Shown here: piece after piece, positions 22,978 to 32,490 of the stretch
How positions within the stretch are numbered: position 1 is the stretch's first letter
How the letters are laid out: each line of letters opens with the position of its first letter
Source of the DNA: MWBV01 sp043815085
GTDB lineage: Archaea; Nanobdellota; Nanobdellia; Pacearchaeales; GW2011-AR1
Direction: 5' to 3'
Assembly: GCA_043815085.1 (NCBI GenBank)
Contig: JBDRJG010000001.1
Span: 8,081-72,080 of the forward strand
DNA length: 64,000 nt
Notes under the pieces: generated by a model
Seen by the model: only the letters and a program-made list of their open reading frames with translations
Databases searched by the model: none
Told to the model about the DNA's origin: nothing
Translations under genes and position numbers: made by a program

Positions 22978-23460
22978 ATGTCATTCAAAAAAACACATAA
23001 ACGAAAAAAAGTATCAAGAATGCATGGAAAGAGTATGGGAACCCATGGATGGGGGGCGAGAAAGAAACATAAAAAATCAGGACATAGAGGAGGGACCGGG
23101 ATGGCTGGTTCTGGAAAAAGAGGAGATCAAAAAACCACACTTATTACAAAATTATATGGAAACACGTACTTTGGAAAACAAGGAATTACTTCCAGAAAAA
23201 CTAAAAGAGATACTCGACAGAGAATTAATCTTGAACAAATTGATAAAAACCTTGAAAAGTATGGAAAGAAAACTGCAAAAGGATGGGAAATCAATCTTGA
23301 AAAATATAAAATATTAGGAAAAGGGGAAATAAAAAATAAATTATTCATAAAATCTTCAGATGCCTCCAAGTCTGCATTAAAGAAAGTGAAGAAGGCTGGA
23401 GGAGAAATCATTCTTCCCAATAAAAAACAGAAAAAAGAAGAAAATTCTGAAGAGAAATAA
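22978..23460 (+). CDS. rpl15: 50S ribosomal protein L15 (uL15)
   Basis: 160 residues. KKTHKRKKVSRMHGKSMGTH, GARKKHKKSGHRGGTGMAG and the later INLEKYKILGKGEIKNKLFI are typical of archaeal L15. It ends the unbroken ribosomal run; a new promoter precedes secY 55 bases later. Confidence 0.96.
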   Translation: MSFKKTHKRKKVSRMHGKSMGTHGWGARKKHKKSGHRGGTGMAGSGKRGDQKTTLITKLYGNTYFGKQGITSRKTKRDTRQRINLEQIDKNLEKYGKKTAKGWEINLEKYKILGKGEIKNKLFIKSSDASKSALKKVKKAGGEIILPNKKQKKEENSEEK

Positions 23461-23483
23461 ATCTGGATTATTGAAAAATCCCA

Positions 23484-23496
23484 ATCTTTAAAAACT
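23484..23496 (+). promoter_or_regulatory. TATA-type promoter of secY
   Basis: CTTTAAAAAC (23486-23495) lies about 25 bases before the secY ATG, with no Shine-Dalgarno-like sequence between them. The same spacing recurs before 25589, 27806, 38539 and 40528, indicating leaderless transcripts. Confidence 0.6.
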
Positions 23497-23515
23497 GATT
23501 TTTATTTAATAAAAA

Positions 23516-24907
23516 ATGGATTTAAGAAAGATTTTTAACTATATTCCAGAAGTTAAAAAGCCAGAGGAAAAAAAACTTGCATTTAATGTAAAACTCAAAT
23601 GGACATTAATAGTTCTTGTCGCTTTTTTCATTCTTGCAAATATTTCTTTGTTCGGAATGTCAAATAATGCCCTTGAAAGATTCAAATATTTGGCAATTAT
23701 ACTTGGAACAGATTTTGGTTCGATAATTTCATTGGGTATTGGCCCAATTGTTATGGCTTCTATTATCCTACAATTATTAACTGGTGCAGGAATATTAAAT
23801 ATAGACATCACAACTACAGAAGGTAAAAAATTCTTTCAGGGAGTCCAAAAACTTCTTGTCTTCTTTTTCATAATATTTGAATCATGCGTTTATGTATTAA
23901 TGAAAGGGCTCGAAGCAATGCCGGGATTTACAGGAATAGTTATCTTTCAACTGATGCTCGGTGGACTTGCAATATTTTACATGAATGAACTTTGTGAAAA
24001 ATGGGGCTTTGGCTCTGGTGTTAGTTTGTTTATCGCGGCTGGAGTTTCATGGCATTTATTCTCTGGAGCATTTCAATTTGTAAATCAGCAAGGAGGAAAT
24101 TGTTTGCTTGATTTCAAAGGAACTCCTTGTTCAGGAAGGGTTTTAGTTCTGATACAATCTCTGATAAACAAATATCCAGTAGAATTCACGTCTGCTCTTG
24201 CAGCCATAATTGCCACAGTTATAATTTTCCTAATTGTTGTTTGGGCTCAATCATTAAAAGTTGAAATTCCATTATCATTCGGGAGAATAAGAGGGTATGC
24301 TATAAAATGGCCTTTGGCATTTTTCTATGCTTCTGTTATTCCAGTAATTTTAACAGCTGCTTTGGTTGCAAACATACAATTATTTGGGGGATTGCTTGAA
24401 AACTGGGCAGGACATCCAACTTTCTTAGGACACTTTGTAAACGGACGCGCAGCCTCTGGTTTTGCTTTCTGGCTAGGAGATACAAATCTTCTTGAGTTAA
24501 TTATAAGGGGAGGATTTTTGCCAAGATTCTTATTACAAGGATTAACGCACATCCTTTTCTATATTGGACTTTGTACAATGTTCTCTGTATTCTGGGTTAA
24601 GACTTCTGGGATGGATTCAAAAGCACAAGCTCAAAAGATTGCTTCTTCAGGATTGCAAGTTTCTGGATTCAGACAAGACATAAGAATTTTAGAGAGCATT
24701 TTAGACAGATACATCATGCCTCTTACAGTTATGGGGGGTGCTGCAATTGGACTTCTCGCTGCAACAACAGACCTGCTCGGTGCATTAGCATCTGGAACTG
24801 CAATACTTCTAGTTATTATGATTATGTTCCAATTTTACCAGAACATTGCACAGCAACACATGACAGACATGAATCCTACTATGCGTAAATTCATGGGCAC
24901 GGGATAA
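23516..24907 (+). CDS. secY: Preprotein translocase subunit SecY (Sec61 alpha)
   Basis: 463 residues with ten membrane segments. FGSIISLGIGPIVMASIILQ (about 65-84), the plug region after it, and the cytosolic loop with GRIRGYAIKWPLAFFYASVI are SecY signatures. It forms the protein-conducting channel. Its position after L15 is the standard archaeal one. An adenylate kinase gene often follows in archaea but is missing here. Confidence 0.97.
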   Translation: MDLRKIFNYIPEVKKPEEKKLAFNVKLKWTLIVLVAFFILANISLFGMSNNALERFKYLAIILGTDFGSIISLGIGPIVMASIILQLLTGAGILNIDITTTEGKKFFQGVQKLLVFFFIIFESCVYVLMKGLEAMPGFTGIVIFQLMLGGLAIFYMNELCEKWGFGSGVSLFIAAGVSWHLFSGAFQFVNQQGGNCLLDFKGTPCSGRVLVLIQSLINKYPVEFTSALAAIIATVIIFLIVVWAQSLKVEIPLSFGRIRGYAIKWPLAFFYASVIPVILTAALVANIQLFGGLLENWAGHPTFLGHFVNGRAASGFAFWLGDTNLLELIIRGGFLPRFLLQGLTHILFYIGLCTMFSVFWVKTSGMDSKAQAQKIASSGLQVSGFRQDIRILESILDRYIMPLTVMGGAAIGLLAATTDLLGALASGTAILLVIMIMFQFYQNIAQQHMTDMNPTMRKFMGTG

Positions 24908-24936
24908 GTAAGTTTAAAAGAGACTTTTGATATTTA

Positions 24937-25554
24937 ATGAATATGACAGAAGAAAACATTTTACCTGAAAATAAAGAGGGGGGATCTTCAGTTCCTCTTG
25001 TGGCTCAAAACAACAAATCTGCAAAGGAAGGAAGTTTTATGCCTTTAATTCTTATAATGATTGCATCCATGCTAATTGCTTTCTATTGGGATAAACTTCC
25101 CTGGATTAGCAACTCCATTCACACTATATTTGACCCAAGCGCAGGTGCATTAATAGATTGGAACCTAAATTTAGGAATGATTCTCATTGTATTTGTAATA
25201 ACACTTCTTACTACATTAGTTCAGAAATATGCAACAGATCAAAAGACACTAAAGGAATTAAAAACAGAACAGAAGGAAATCCAAAAACAAATGAAGGAAT
25301 TTAAAAATCATCCTGAAAAGGTAATGGAATTGCAAAAAAAACAATTTGCAATGATGCCAAAACAAATGAAGTTAAGCATGAGGGCTATAGCTTATACTGG
25401 GATTCCATTTATTTTGTTCTTTAGATGGTTTAATGATTATTTTATTGCTGCAGGAAATCCAAAATTCTTTGGTTTTCTTGGTTGGTTTTGGTTTTACTTT
25501 CTTTTTGCCATAATTTTTGGTTCTATTCTTAGAAAGTATTTAGATGTTGTTTAG
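24937..25554 (+). CDS. EMC3/TMCO1 (DUF106) family membrane insertase-like protein
   Basis: 205 residues with three membrane segments: about 30-48, 70-88, and the C-terminal pair beginning near 148. Between them is a long charged coiled coil (QKTLKELKTEQKEIQKQMKE, about 100-119). This is the Oxa1-superfamily layout of archaeal DUF106/Ylp1, related to YidC, EMC3 and TMCO1. It probably assists SecY in membrane-protein insertion. A GTTTAAAAG box about 26 bases upstream suggests its own promoter. ATG at 24943 is an alternative start. Confidence 0.88.
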   Translation: MNMTEENILPENKEGGSSVPLVAQNNKSAKEGSFMPLILIMIASMLIAFYWDKLPWISNSIHTIFDPSAGALIDWNLNLGMILIVFVITLLTTLVQKYATDQKTLKELKTEQKEIQKQMKEFKNHPEKVMELQKKQFAMMPKQMKLSMRAIAYTGIPFILFFRWFNDYFIAAGNPKFFGFLGWFWFYFLFAIIFGSILRKYLDVV

Positions 25555-25588
25555 GAAGATTTAAAAGTAATTTATTTTTGTTTTTAGA

Positions 25589-26059
25589 ATGGAAATCAAC
25601 GAACAAGAATTAATGCTTAAATTTCAAATGTTTGAGCAGCAAATTCGTGCAATTCAACAGCAACTACAGGCAGTTGAAGAAGCAATTTTAGATGTAAGCA
25701 ATCTTAATTTAGGACTTGATGATTTAGTTGGAAAAAGAGATTCTGAGATTTTTGCACCAATTGGAAGAGGAATCTATGCTAAAGCTAAACTTCTTTCTGA
25801 AGAGCTATTAGTGGATATTGGGAACAAAAATTTTGTTAAAAAATCAATTCCCGAGACAAAAGAGATTATACAAAATCAAATCAAAAAATTAGAAAAATTA
25901 AAAGAGGAATTAAACTGCGGTTTAGAGAATATTAATGAAGAATTAACAAGAACTTTTGAAGAAAGTCAAAAAAAGCATAGTTCTTCTGAATGTGATTGTG
26001 GAGAAAACTGCGAATGCTCTGAACAGGATGAGAATTGTGAATGTAAAAAGGAAAATTAA
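25589..26059 (+). CDS. pfdA: Prefoldin alpha subunit with a cysteine-rich tail
   Basis: 156 residues. Long N- and C-terminal helices flank a central beta hairpin region (LDDLVGKRDSEIFAPIGRGI at about 43-62), the prefoldin alpha layout. It delivers unfolded proteins to the thermosome. The last 25 residues are unusual: CDCGENCEC followed by SEQDENCECKKEN, six cysteines among acidic residues, which could bind metal. I do not know this tail from other prefoldins. A TTTAAAAG box lies about 25 bases before the ATG. Confidence 0.85.
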   Translation: MEINEQELMLKFQMFEQQIRAIQQQLQAVEEAILDVSNLNLGLDDLVGKRDSEIFAPIGRGIYAKAKLLSEELLVDIGNKNFVKKSIPETKEIIQNQIKKLEKLKEELNCGLENINEELTRTFEESQKKHSSSECDCGENCECSEQDENCECKKEN

Positions 26060-26061
26060 CA

Positions 26062-26868
26062 TTAAATCATTCTTCTAACAAACTTGTCATATTTCATCAA
26101 ACCAAACTCAGTTATTATTCCAGAAATATATTTTTTATTCACAAATTCAAATGCAGGATTTTTTAATTTGACATTTTTAGGTGCTTTATCCCAAACTTCA
26201 TTCAAATTCCTTTGCTCAAGAGGAATTTTATTCTTTGAAAACTTCCAGGAATCAGCAACTATATAAACCGGAATTTTATTCTCCCTAGCTATTTTTGCAA
26301 TTAACTCACTTCCAATTTTATTTATTGCTCCATTTTTTAGTAATGCATCTGCTCCAAGAAAGACCTTATTTACTTTTTTCATTCCTTGTTTTTTTGAAAG
26401 AGCATCATCAAGGGCAGAATCAACAAACATTGTTACTTTTATTTTTGATTTTGCCAATTCTTTTGCTGTTTTTCTTCCTTGAAATAATGGGCGGGTTTCT
26501 GTATTATAAACTTCAAATTTCTTTCCTTTTTTCTTCGCATAAATCAGAGCATTAACAACATTTGTTGAATGGCAATGTGTAAATATTATATCCTTTTTTT
26601 TAATTAATTTATAAACAGCTTCGTTAATTTTACCCTGGGTGGAATTAAAATGATTTAAAATTTCATTATATTTCTTTTTTTCAGCTAAATTCAAAACATA
26701 AATCATCATCGGTTCTGTGGGTCTTGAATGCAAAATTCTATTCTTTGAAAATTTTGTTGGAAAAAGAGCATAGGCTTTTAGTGCTGCTCTGGCGATATTT
26801 ACAGCTCCTTGAATTCTAACAGATTTTATATCTCTCAAAATTTTTTCAAATTCTTTTTTCTTGTTCAT
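26062..26868 (-). CDS. e2b2: Ribose-1,5-bisphosphate isomerase (e2b2, eIF2B-alpha fold)
   Basis: 268 residues. NTETRPLFQG (122-131), FTHCHS with Cys99 at the catalytic-cysteine position, and GADALLKNGAINKIGS with Asp174 match archaeal R15P isomerase. It turns ribose-1,5-bisphosphate into ribulose-1,5-bisphosphate for RuBisCO. The partner AMP phosphorylase is at 7249-8733. It is shorter than the usual 320 residues, mainly at the N-terminus. An eIF2B-like regulatory role is the alternative. It ends two bases past the prefoldin stop on the opposite strand. Confidence 0.85.
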   Translation of the reverse strand: MNKKKEFEKILRDIKSVRIQGAVNIARAALKAYALFPTKFSKNRILHSRPTEPMMIYVLNLAEKKKYNEILNHFNSTQGKINEAVYKLIKKKDIIFTHCHSTNVVNALIYAKKKGKKFEVYNTETRPLFQGRKTAKELAKSKIKVTMFVDSALDDALSKKQGMKKVNKVFLGADALLKNGAINKIGSELIAKIARENKIPVYIVADSWKFSKNKIPLEQRNLNEVWDKAPKNVKLKNPAFEFVNKKYISGIITEFGLMKYDKFVRRMI

Positions 26869-26918
26869 ATATTAAATAATTCCCTAACATTTAAAAATTC
26901 TCTTTTTTTAAGTAAAGA

Positions 26919-27770
26919 ATGCTAGAATCCCTTATTGATCCAAGAAAGAGTGAAAAAGGCCCATGGAAAATGTTCTTCGTCGGGCTCATTTATGCTTCAC
27001 TTTCCCTTTTACTTGTTCACTGGTTTTTTAAAAATGATCCGGCATTATCAAAAGCTTCTGGAATAATGGTTGTTCTTTTCTGCATTATGTTCAGTTTGCC
27101 TTTCATGTATTTTATAATTAAAAGAGAAGAGCAAGAAGATGAAGAAATAGAAGGTGCTTTTAGTGTTTGGAAGGCCCATAAAGATGCGATATTTGCTCTT
27201 ATGTGGTTATTCTTTGGGTTTATAGTTGCTTTTTCTTTTTGGCACATTGTTCTTCAAGATGCCAATTTACTGAATTTTCAGATTCAAAGTTATTGCCAAA
27301 TAAATAGCCCCGGAAATGTAGAAAATTGCGTTTTAGAATACTCTTCTGGAAATCCAACCGGAGCTATGACAAAAGAAATGAGACTCCTATCAATAATAGA
27401 AAATAATGCCTATGTGATGATTTTTACTTTAATCTTTTCATTAATCTTTGGGGCAGGAGCAATTTTCATATTAGTATGGAATGCAAGCGTTATATCTGCT
27501 GCGATAGGAATCTTCACGAGGTATAATATAAGTGAAATTCCTTTGGGAATTGCGAGATACATGATACATGGATTTCCAGAGATTGCAGCCTATTTTATAA
27601 CTGCTCTTGCTGGAGGAATTTTTGGGGTAGGGGCAATAAGACACGGTTTCAAAGACAGAAGGTTCTTGAGAGTTATTGAAAACACCGTAATATTACTCTT
27701 TATTGCACTGATTATTTTAATCTTTGCTGCACTGATTGAAGTCTATTTTACCCCCTTGCTATTTAAATAA
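26919..27770 (+). CDS. SpoIIM/DUF95 family membrane protein
   Basis: 283 residues with about six membrane segments. The C-terminal half has the stage II sporulation protein M pattern: NNAYVMIFTLIFSLIFGAGA, then WNASVISAAIGIFTR and an MIHGFPEIAAYFITALAGGI segment. A loop with two cysteines (CQINSPGNVENC) lies outside the membrane. Archaeal members have no sporulation role; function is unknown, probably membrane-envelope related. It is divergent from the isomerase. Confidence 0.8.
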   Translation: MLESLIDPRKSEKGPWKMFFVGLIYASLSLLLVHWFFKNDPALSKASGIMVVLFCIMFSLPFMYFIIKREEQEDEEIEGAFSVWKAHKDAIFALMWLFFGFIVAFSFWHIVLQDANLLNFQIQSYCQINSPGNVENCVLEYSSGNPTGAMTKEMRLLSIIENNAYVMIFTLIFSLIFGAGAIFILVWNASVISAAIGIFTRYNISEIPLGIARYMIHGFPEIAAYFITALAGGIFGVGAIRHGFKDRRFLRVIENTVILLFIALIILIFAALIEVYFTPLLFK

Positions 27771-27805
27771 TTAAATTTAAAACCTTTAATATTCATTAAG
27801 ATAGA

Positions 27806-28798
27806 ATGGAACCGCTGTTAATACTCACAATATTTGTTAGTTTTTTCTGTTGTTTTCTTCTAATGCCCTTTTGGATAAGAAAAGCGAAACAAATAGGGCT
27901 GGTTTGGGAAGACATGAACAAATTAAATCCTAAAAAGAATGTCGCCGGTTCTGGAGGAATAATTGTTGTATTGAGTACAATGATTGGAATTTTCTTGTAC
28001 ATTGCAATACAAACATTTTATTTTAAATCTTCAGATGGAATCTCTATAAGTATTTTTGCTATTCTCAGTTCTATGTTCCTTATAACCGGGGTGGGTTTAA
28101 TGGACGATTTATTTGGTTGGAAAAAAGGCGGACTTTCAAAGCGTTCAAGAATTATTCTAATATTGTTATCTGCTGTCCCTTTAATGGTAATTAACGCGGG
28201 AGAATCAACAATGGCTGGAATAAATTTTGGTATACTTTACCCCTTGCTTATTATTCCATTTGGAGTTTTAGGTGCAACAACAACATTTAACTTTTTGGCA
28301 GGTTTTAATGGACTTGAAGCAAGTCAAGGAATAATTCTATTATCAGCTATGGCAATTCTAACTTCTTTAACAGGGAATCCCTGGCTGAGTGTCGTTGCTT
28401 TGTGCATGGTTGCCTCTCTTATTGCATTTTATATATTCAATAAAAATCCTGCAAAAGTTTTTCCAGGAGATGTCTTAACATATTCTGTAGGAATGATGAT
28501 TGCAGCCCTTGCAATTGTTGGAAATGTGGAGAAAATAGCAGTATTTTTCTTTTTCCCCTATTTGCTTGAGATAATTCTGAAACTTAGGGGAAATCTAAAA
28601 AAACAAAGTTTTGGAAAACCAAACAAAGAGGGGAGCCTTGACATGCCCTATGAGAAGATTTATGGATTGGAACATTTAGCAATATACATTTTAAAGAAAA
28701 TAAAGCCTAGCAAAAAAGCCTATGAAAATGAAGTAGTTTTACTAATAAATGGATTTCAAGTTTTGATAATAATCTTAGGATTTTTGTTGTTTCTCTAA
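27806..28798 (+). CDS. UDP-sugar:lipid-phosphate glycosyl-1-phosphate transferase (GPT/MraY family, AglH-like)
   Basis: 330 residues, nine to ten membrane segments. The Asp-Asp pair in GLMDDLFGWKKGG (Asp100-Asp101), NFLAGFNGLEASQG and FPGDVLTYSVG are conserved catalytic blocks of the family. It loads the first sugar phosphate onto dolichyl phosphate, the starting step of N-glycan assembly. Location directly before aglB supports this role. The sugar is unknown. A TTTAAAAC box about 30 bases upstream is the likely promoter. Confidence 0.85.
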   Translation: MEPLLILTIFVSFFCCFLLMPFWIRKAKQIGLVWEDMNKLNPKKNVAGSGGIIVVLSTMIGIFLYIAIQTFYFKSSDGISISIFAILSSMFLITGVGLMDDLFGWKKGGLSKRSRIILILLSAVPLMVINAGESTMAGINFGILYPLLIIPFGVLGATTTFNFLAGFNGLEASQGIILLSAMAILTSLTGNPWLSVVALCMVASLIAFYIFNKNPAKVFPGDVLTYSVGMMIAALAIVGNVEKIAVFFFFPYLLEIILKLRGNLKKQSFGKPNKEGSLDMPYEKIYGLEHLAIYILKKIKPSKKAYENEVVLLINGFQVLIIILGFLLFL

Positions 28799-28839
28799 AA
28801 ATTAAAAAGGTTTTAAAATGAAGATTTCATATAGTTTTT

Positions 28840-31686
28840 ATGGAAAAGGATGAAGGAATAAAAAAATATTTTTTAAAAAATAATTATAATCTTGTTTTTT
28901 CAATTTTGGCTTTTATTGCTATGTTGTTTTTTATAGCCAGTGTTTCAAAAATAGATCTTAAAATTGGAATATTAACCCAAACAGTTGGATTATTTTCTTC
29001 AAGTATGTGGTTTTTACTTTTATTATCTTTAGTAATTTCTTCTGCTCTTTCTTATTTTGAAAAATACAAATGGATAGCTCTTCCTGTTTTTATCTGGCTC
29101 TTAATCTTCACGGCCCAGTTTAGGACTGCTAATATCTCTCAATTAATTGATATTACAACAGGAAATTATACTCTTGGCCCAGATTTGGATCCTTTCCTGT
29201 ATCTAAGACTTGCTGAAGACATAAATCAGGGGATTGTTCCAAGTGTAGATTGCATGAGATATGCTCCAATCTGCTCAAATAATTATGCAAAACAAAGTTT
29301 AATGCCTTGGGTAATTGTTGGATTTTATAAAATAATATCTCTTTTTAAAGAAGCAACTCTTACATATGCTGCGATTATAACTCCAGTAATCTTATTTCTA
29401 ATTTCCCTCATAGGATTTTTCCTCTTTGTGAAAACAATTTTCTCTTTCAAAACAGACAAAATAAAATCCTCTGTAATTGCGTTGATTGCAAGCTTTTTCT
29501 ATGCGGTCTCTCCTGCAATGCTGCATAGAACAACAGGGGGAATTCCAGAAATAGAAAGTTTGGGCATGGCTTTCTTTTGGTTTGCAATGTTGTTCTTCAG
29601 TTTAGCTTGGAAAAGTGAAAAAAAGAATAAATGGATAATCTTTGGAATAATTGCAGCATTATTCACAGAATTAATGTCTTTTTCCTGGGGGGGATATAGG
29701 TACCTCTATCTGATATTCTCTCTGACGGCCTTTGTAATATTTTTCTTAGAAAAAGATATTAAAAAAAATATTATCATATTTTCTTCGTGGTTTATACCTG
29801 CAGTAATAATTGAAATTATAAAATCCAAGGGCATCCAAGGAGTAATAATGAGTATTTCTGGTACAGGAGCTGCTGTAATAATCTTCTTATTATTATTCTT
29901 ACAAGCTATATTTATAAAATTCAAATTAGGAAATAGGTTTAAAAAAATAAATATTCCAAACAACTTAAAAATATTGATTTTAGCAATTATCCTTGGAATA
30001 GTGGGTTTATTGGTTATAAATCCCAAATTACTAATAGATCTCCCTTCCACAATAATTAGGGGACTTTTATCTCCTTTTGGAAGTGCAAGAGTAAGTTTAA
30101 CTGTTGCTGAGAATAGTTCTCCCTATTTTCCTGCAGTAATCTCTCAATTTGGATATATTCTCTGGGCATTTTTAATTTCAACTGTTATTCTATTCTACGA
30201 ATCAGTAAAACACTTTGAGAAAAAAGATAAAGTAAAATTAATTTCATCTTTCATTATTTTTATTTCCTGTATTTCTTTTACAAGAATCTCTTCAACTAGC
30301 ATGTTAAATGGTGAAAATGCAATTTCCAAATTTATATTTTTTGCAGGATTTATAATCTTTGCATTAACTATTCTAAATGTGTATGTAAAATCTTATAAAA
30401 AGGGGGAAGATTTAGAAGTATTCAAGAAAATAGATTTTTCTTACATTTTACTCTTAACATTTTCTTTTTGGGCAATAATCTCAATGAGGGGGGCTGTAAG
30501 ATTATTCTTTATAGTTTCTCCAATGATAATTCTTGTGGCTTCTGTGCTTCCAGTAAGGTTATACGAAATAAGAAAAAGGTCAAGAGATGATTTACTTAAA
30601 CTAATTATAATTATATTATTAGTTATAGTGACTTTAATCTTCCTCTACACTTTTATTCAATATACTTCTTCTGTGGTATATGAAGCAAAATCAACTGTTC
30701 CTGGCATCTACGAACAGCAATGGCAAAATGCAATGTCTTGGGTAAGAGAAAATACTGCAATTGGTTCTATTTTTGTTCATTGGTGGGATTATGGATATTG
30801 GGTTCAAACAATCGGAGAAAGACCAACTGTAACAGACGGGGGGCATTTCACTGCTTATTGGGACCACCTAATAGGAAGGTACTTGCTGACAACTCCTTCT
30901 CCTGAAACAGCATTGAGTTTTATGAAAGCTCACAATGTTTCATATTTGCTTATTGATTCTACAGATTTAGGAAAGTATACTGCATATAGCAGCATAGGAA
31001 ATGATGAATCAGGAGGGGATAGATATTCTTGGCTGCCTATAATGCAATCAAGCCCTTCACAAATACAAGAAACACAAAATGGAACAATAAAAATATATTC
31101 TGGAGGATTTGGACTTGATGAAGATATTATATATGAAAAAGATGGAAAAGAAAATTTATTGTCAAAATCAAAAACAGGTTTGGGGGGGGTAGTTCTAGAA
31201 TATGTGGGCAATTCAATAAACCAACCAGAAGGAGTTTTTATACAAAATGGAAATCAAATAAGACTTCCATTAAGATATGCCTATTATAATAAAAATCTTT
31301 ATGATTTTAAAGAAGGAATTGAAGCAACAGTAATGATACTTCCTTCCATGACAAATGATGCAACTTCAGGAGTAAAGATTGATTATACAGGAGCAATGAT
31401 TTATTTATCTAATAAAACTAGAAACGGTTTATTTGCACAACTATATCTTATGGATGATTCTCTAAAACAATATCCAACTGTAAAAATTTCACATGTTGAA
31501 CAGGATGTTATAATCGATTATCTTAATGCTCAAGGAGCAAATCTAGAGTTTGTATATTACGGGGGATTTAGAGGGCCTATTAAAATATGGGAAGTGAATT
31601 ATCCTGAGAACATAATTGCAAAAGAGGAATTTCTAAGAATGTCTGGAAAATACGCTGAATTTGATAACCTCACTTTTGTAAAATGA
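28840..31686 (+). CDS. aglB: Dolichyl-linked oligosaccharyltransferase AglB (STT3)
   Basis: 948 residues. The N-terminal two thirds hold about 13 membrane segments and the DxD motif DLD (115-117). WWDYG (648-652) is the hallmark of STT3/AglB. A C-terminal beta-rich domain of about 250 residues follows. It transfers the lipid-linked glycan to Asn-X-Ser/Thr on the outer membrane face. It starts a gene run that continues, overlapped by four bases, into a FkbM methyltransferase, tying N-glycosylation to the island downstream. Confidence 0.96.
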   Translation: MEKDEGIKKYFLKNNYNLVFSILAFIAMLFFIASVSKIDLKIGILTQTVGLFSSSMWFLLLLSLVISSALSYFEKYKWIALPVFIWLLIFTAQFRTANISQLIDITTGNYTLGPDLDPFLYLRLAEDINQGIVPSVDCMRYAPICSNNYAKQSLMPWVIVGFYKIISLFKEATLTYAAIITPVILFLISLIGFFLFVKTIFSFKTDKIKSSVIALIASFFYAVSPAMLHRTTGGIPEIESLGMAFFWFAMLFFSLAWKSEKKNKWIIFGIIAALFTELMSFSWGGYRYLYLIFSLTAFVIFFLEKDIKKNIIIFSSWFIPAVIIEIIKSKGIQGVIMSISGTGAAVIIFLLLFLQAIFIKFKLGNRFKKINIPNNLKILILAIILGIVGLLVINPKLLIDLPSTIIRGLLSPFGSARVSLTVAENSSPYFPAVISQFGYILWAFLISTVILFYESVKHFEKKDKVKLISSFIIFISCISFTRISSTSMLNGENAISKFIFFAGFIIFALTILNVYVKSYKKGEDLEVFKKIDFSYILLLTFSFWAIISMRGAVRLFFIVSPMIILVASVLPVRLYEIRKRSRDDLLKLIIIILLVIVTLIFLYTFIQYTSSVVYEAKSTVPGIYEQQWQNAMSWVRENTAIGSIFVHWWDYGYWVQTIGERPTVTDGGHFTAYWDHLIGRYLLTTPSPETALSFMKAHNVSYLLIDSTDLGKYTAYSSIGNDESGGDRYSWLPIMQSSPSQIQETQNGTIKIYSGGFGLDEDIIYEKDGKENLLSKSKTGLGGVVLEYVGNSINQPEGVFIQNGNQIRLPLRYAYYNKNLYDFKEGIEATVMILPSMTNDATSGVKIDYTGAMIYLSNKTRNGLFAQLYLMDDSLKQYPTVKISHVEQDVIIDYLNAQGANLEFVYYGGFRGPIKIWEVNYPENIIAKEEFLRMSGKYAEFDNLTFVK

Positions 31687-32477
31687 ACAAATTTATTGAA
31701 TCATTAAAATATGTAACCCTCTTATTCCAAATAAATGGAAATAGAATTAAATATATAAAATCAGTTATTGCATATAAATTAACAAAACACCCAAAGGCAA
31801 TAACATTTCCAGAAATGGTGATTAGATTATATAATGTTAAGCTAATTGCTCGGAAAAATACACAAGATTCAGCTATTTTATCTACTCTTTATGAAAGAGG
31901 ACTAACAAAGTATTTATTAAATAAAAAGCCAAGTTTTTTTGTTGATGTTGGGTCACATATAGGAAGATTCTCAATTTTATTAGCTAAAAATGGTTCAAAT
32001 GTGCTTGCTATTGAACCAAGTTCAAGCAACTATAAACAATTATATAAAAATATCCTATTCAATAATTTAAACAATATAGAAATATTAAATATGGGATGTT
32101 CGAATAGAGAAGGAATAGGAAAATTAGCAATGACAAAAGGATATACAGGAAATAATACTTTTTTGGAAAGAAAGGGCAAGAATATAGAGAAAGTAAAATT
32201 AAGAAAGTTGGATAATCTTATAAATAAAAAGATGGACAATAAAGACATAATAAAAATAGATGTAGAGGGCTTTGAAATAAGGGTGTTAAAAGGTATGGAA
32301 AAGATATTGAAAACACAGAGCCCAATAATTATAACTGAAATTCTTTGTGATAAAGATAAAAAAGAAATTAATGATTTTCTAAATAAGTTTAATTATTATA
32401 ACACTAAAATTTTAGATGAAAGGAATTTTGTTTTTGAGAAAGTAATGGAAAAAACAATATTTCTTAAATTAAAATAA
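31683..32477 (+). CDS. FkbM-family SAM-dependent methyltransferase
   Basis: 264 residues. FFVDVGSHIGRFSILLAKNG (85-104) and LAIEPS form the SAM-binding core, and IIKIDVEGFEIRVLKGMEKI is the FkbM signature near the C-terminus. The family O-methylates sugars and lipids. It overlaps aglB by four bases and precedes several glycosyltransferases, so it may methylate the N-glycan. The substrate is unknown. Confidence 0.88.
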   Translation: MNKFIESLKYVTLLFQINGNRIKYIKSVIAYKLTKHPKAITFPEMVIRLYNVKLIARKNTQDSAILSTLYERGLTKYLLNKKPSFFVDVGSHIGRFSILLAKNGSNVLAIEPSSSNYKQLYKNILFNNLNNIEILNMGCSNREGIGKLAMTKGYTGNNTFLERKGKNIEKVKLRKLDNLINKKMDNKDIIKIDVEGFEIRVLKGMEKILKTQSPIIITEILCDKDKKEINDFLNKFNYYNTKILDERNFVFEKVMEKTIFLKLK

Positions 32478-32490
32478 TTAAAGGAAAAAA

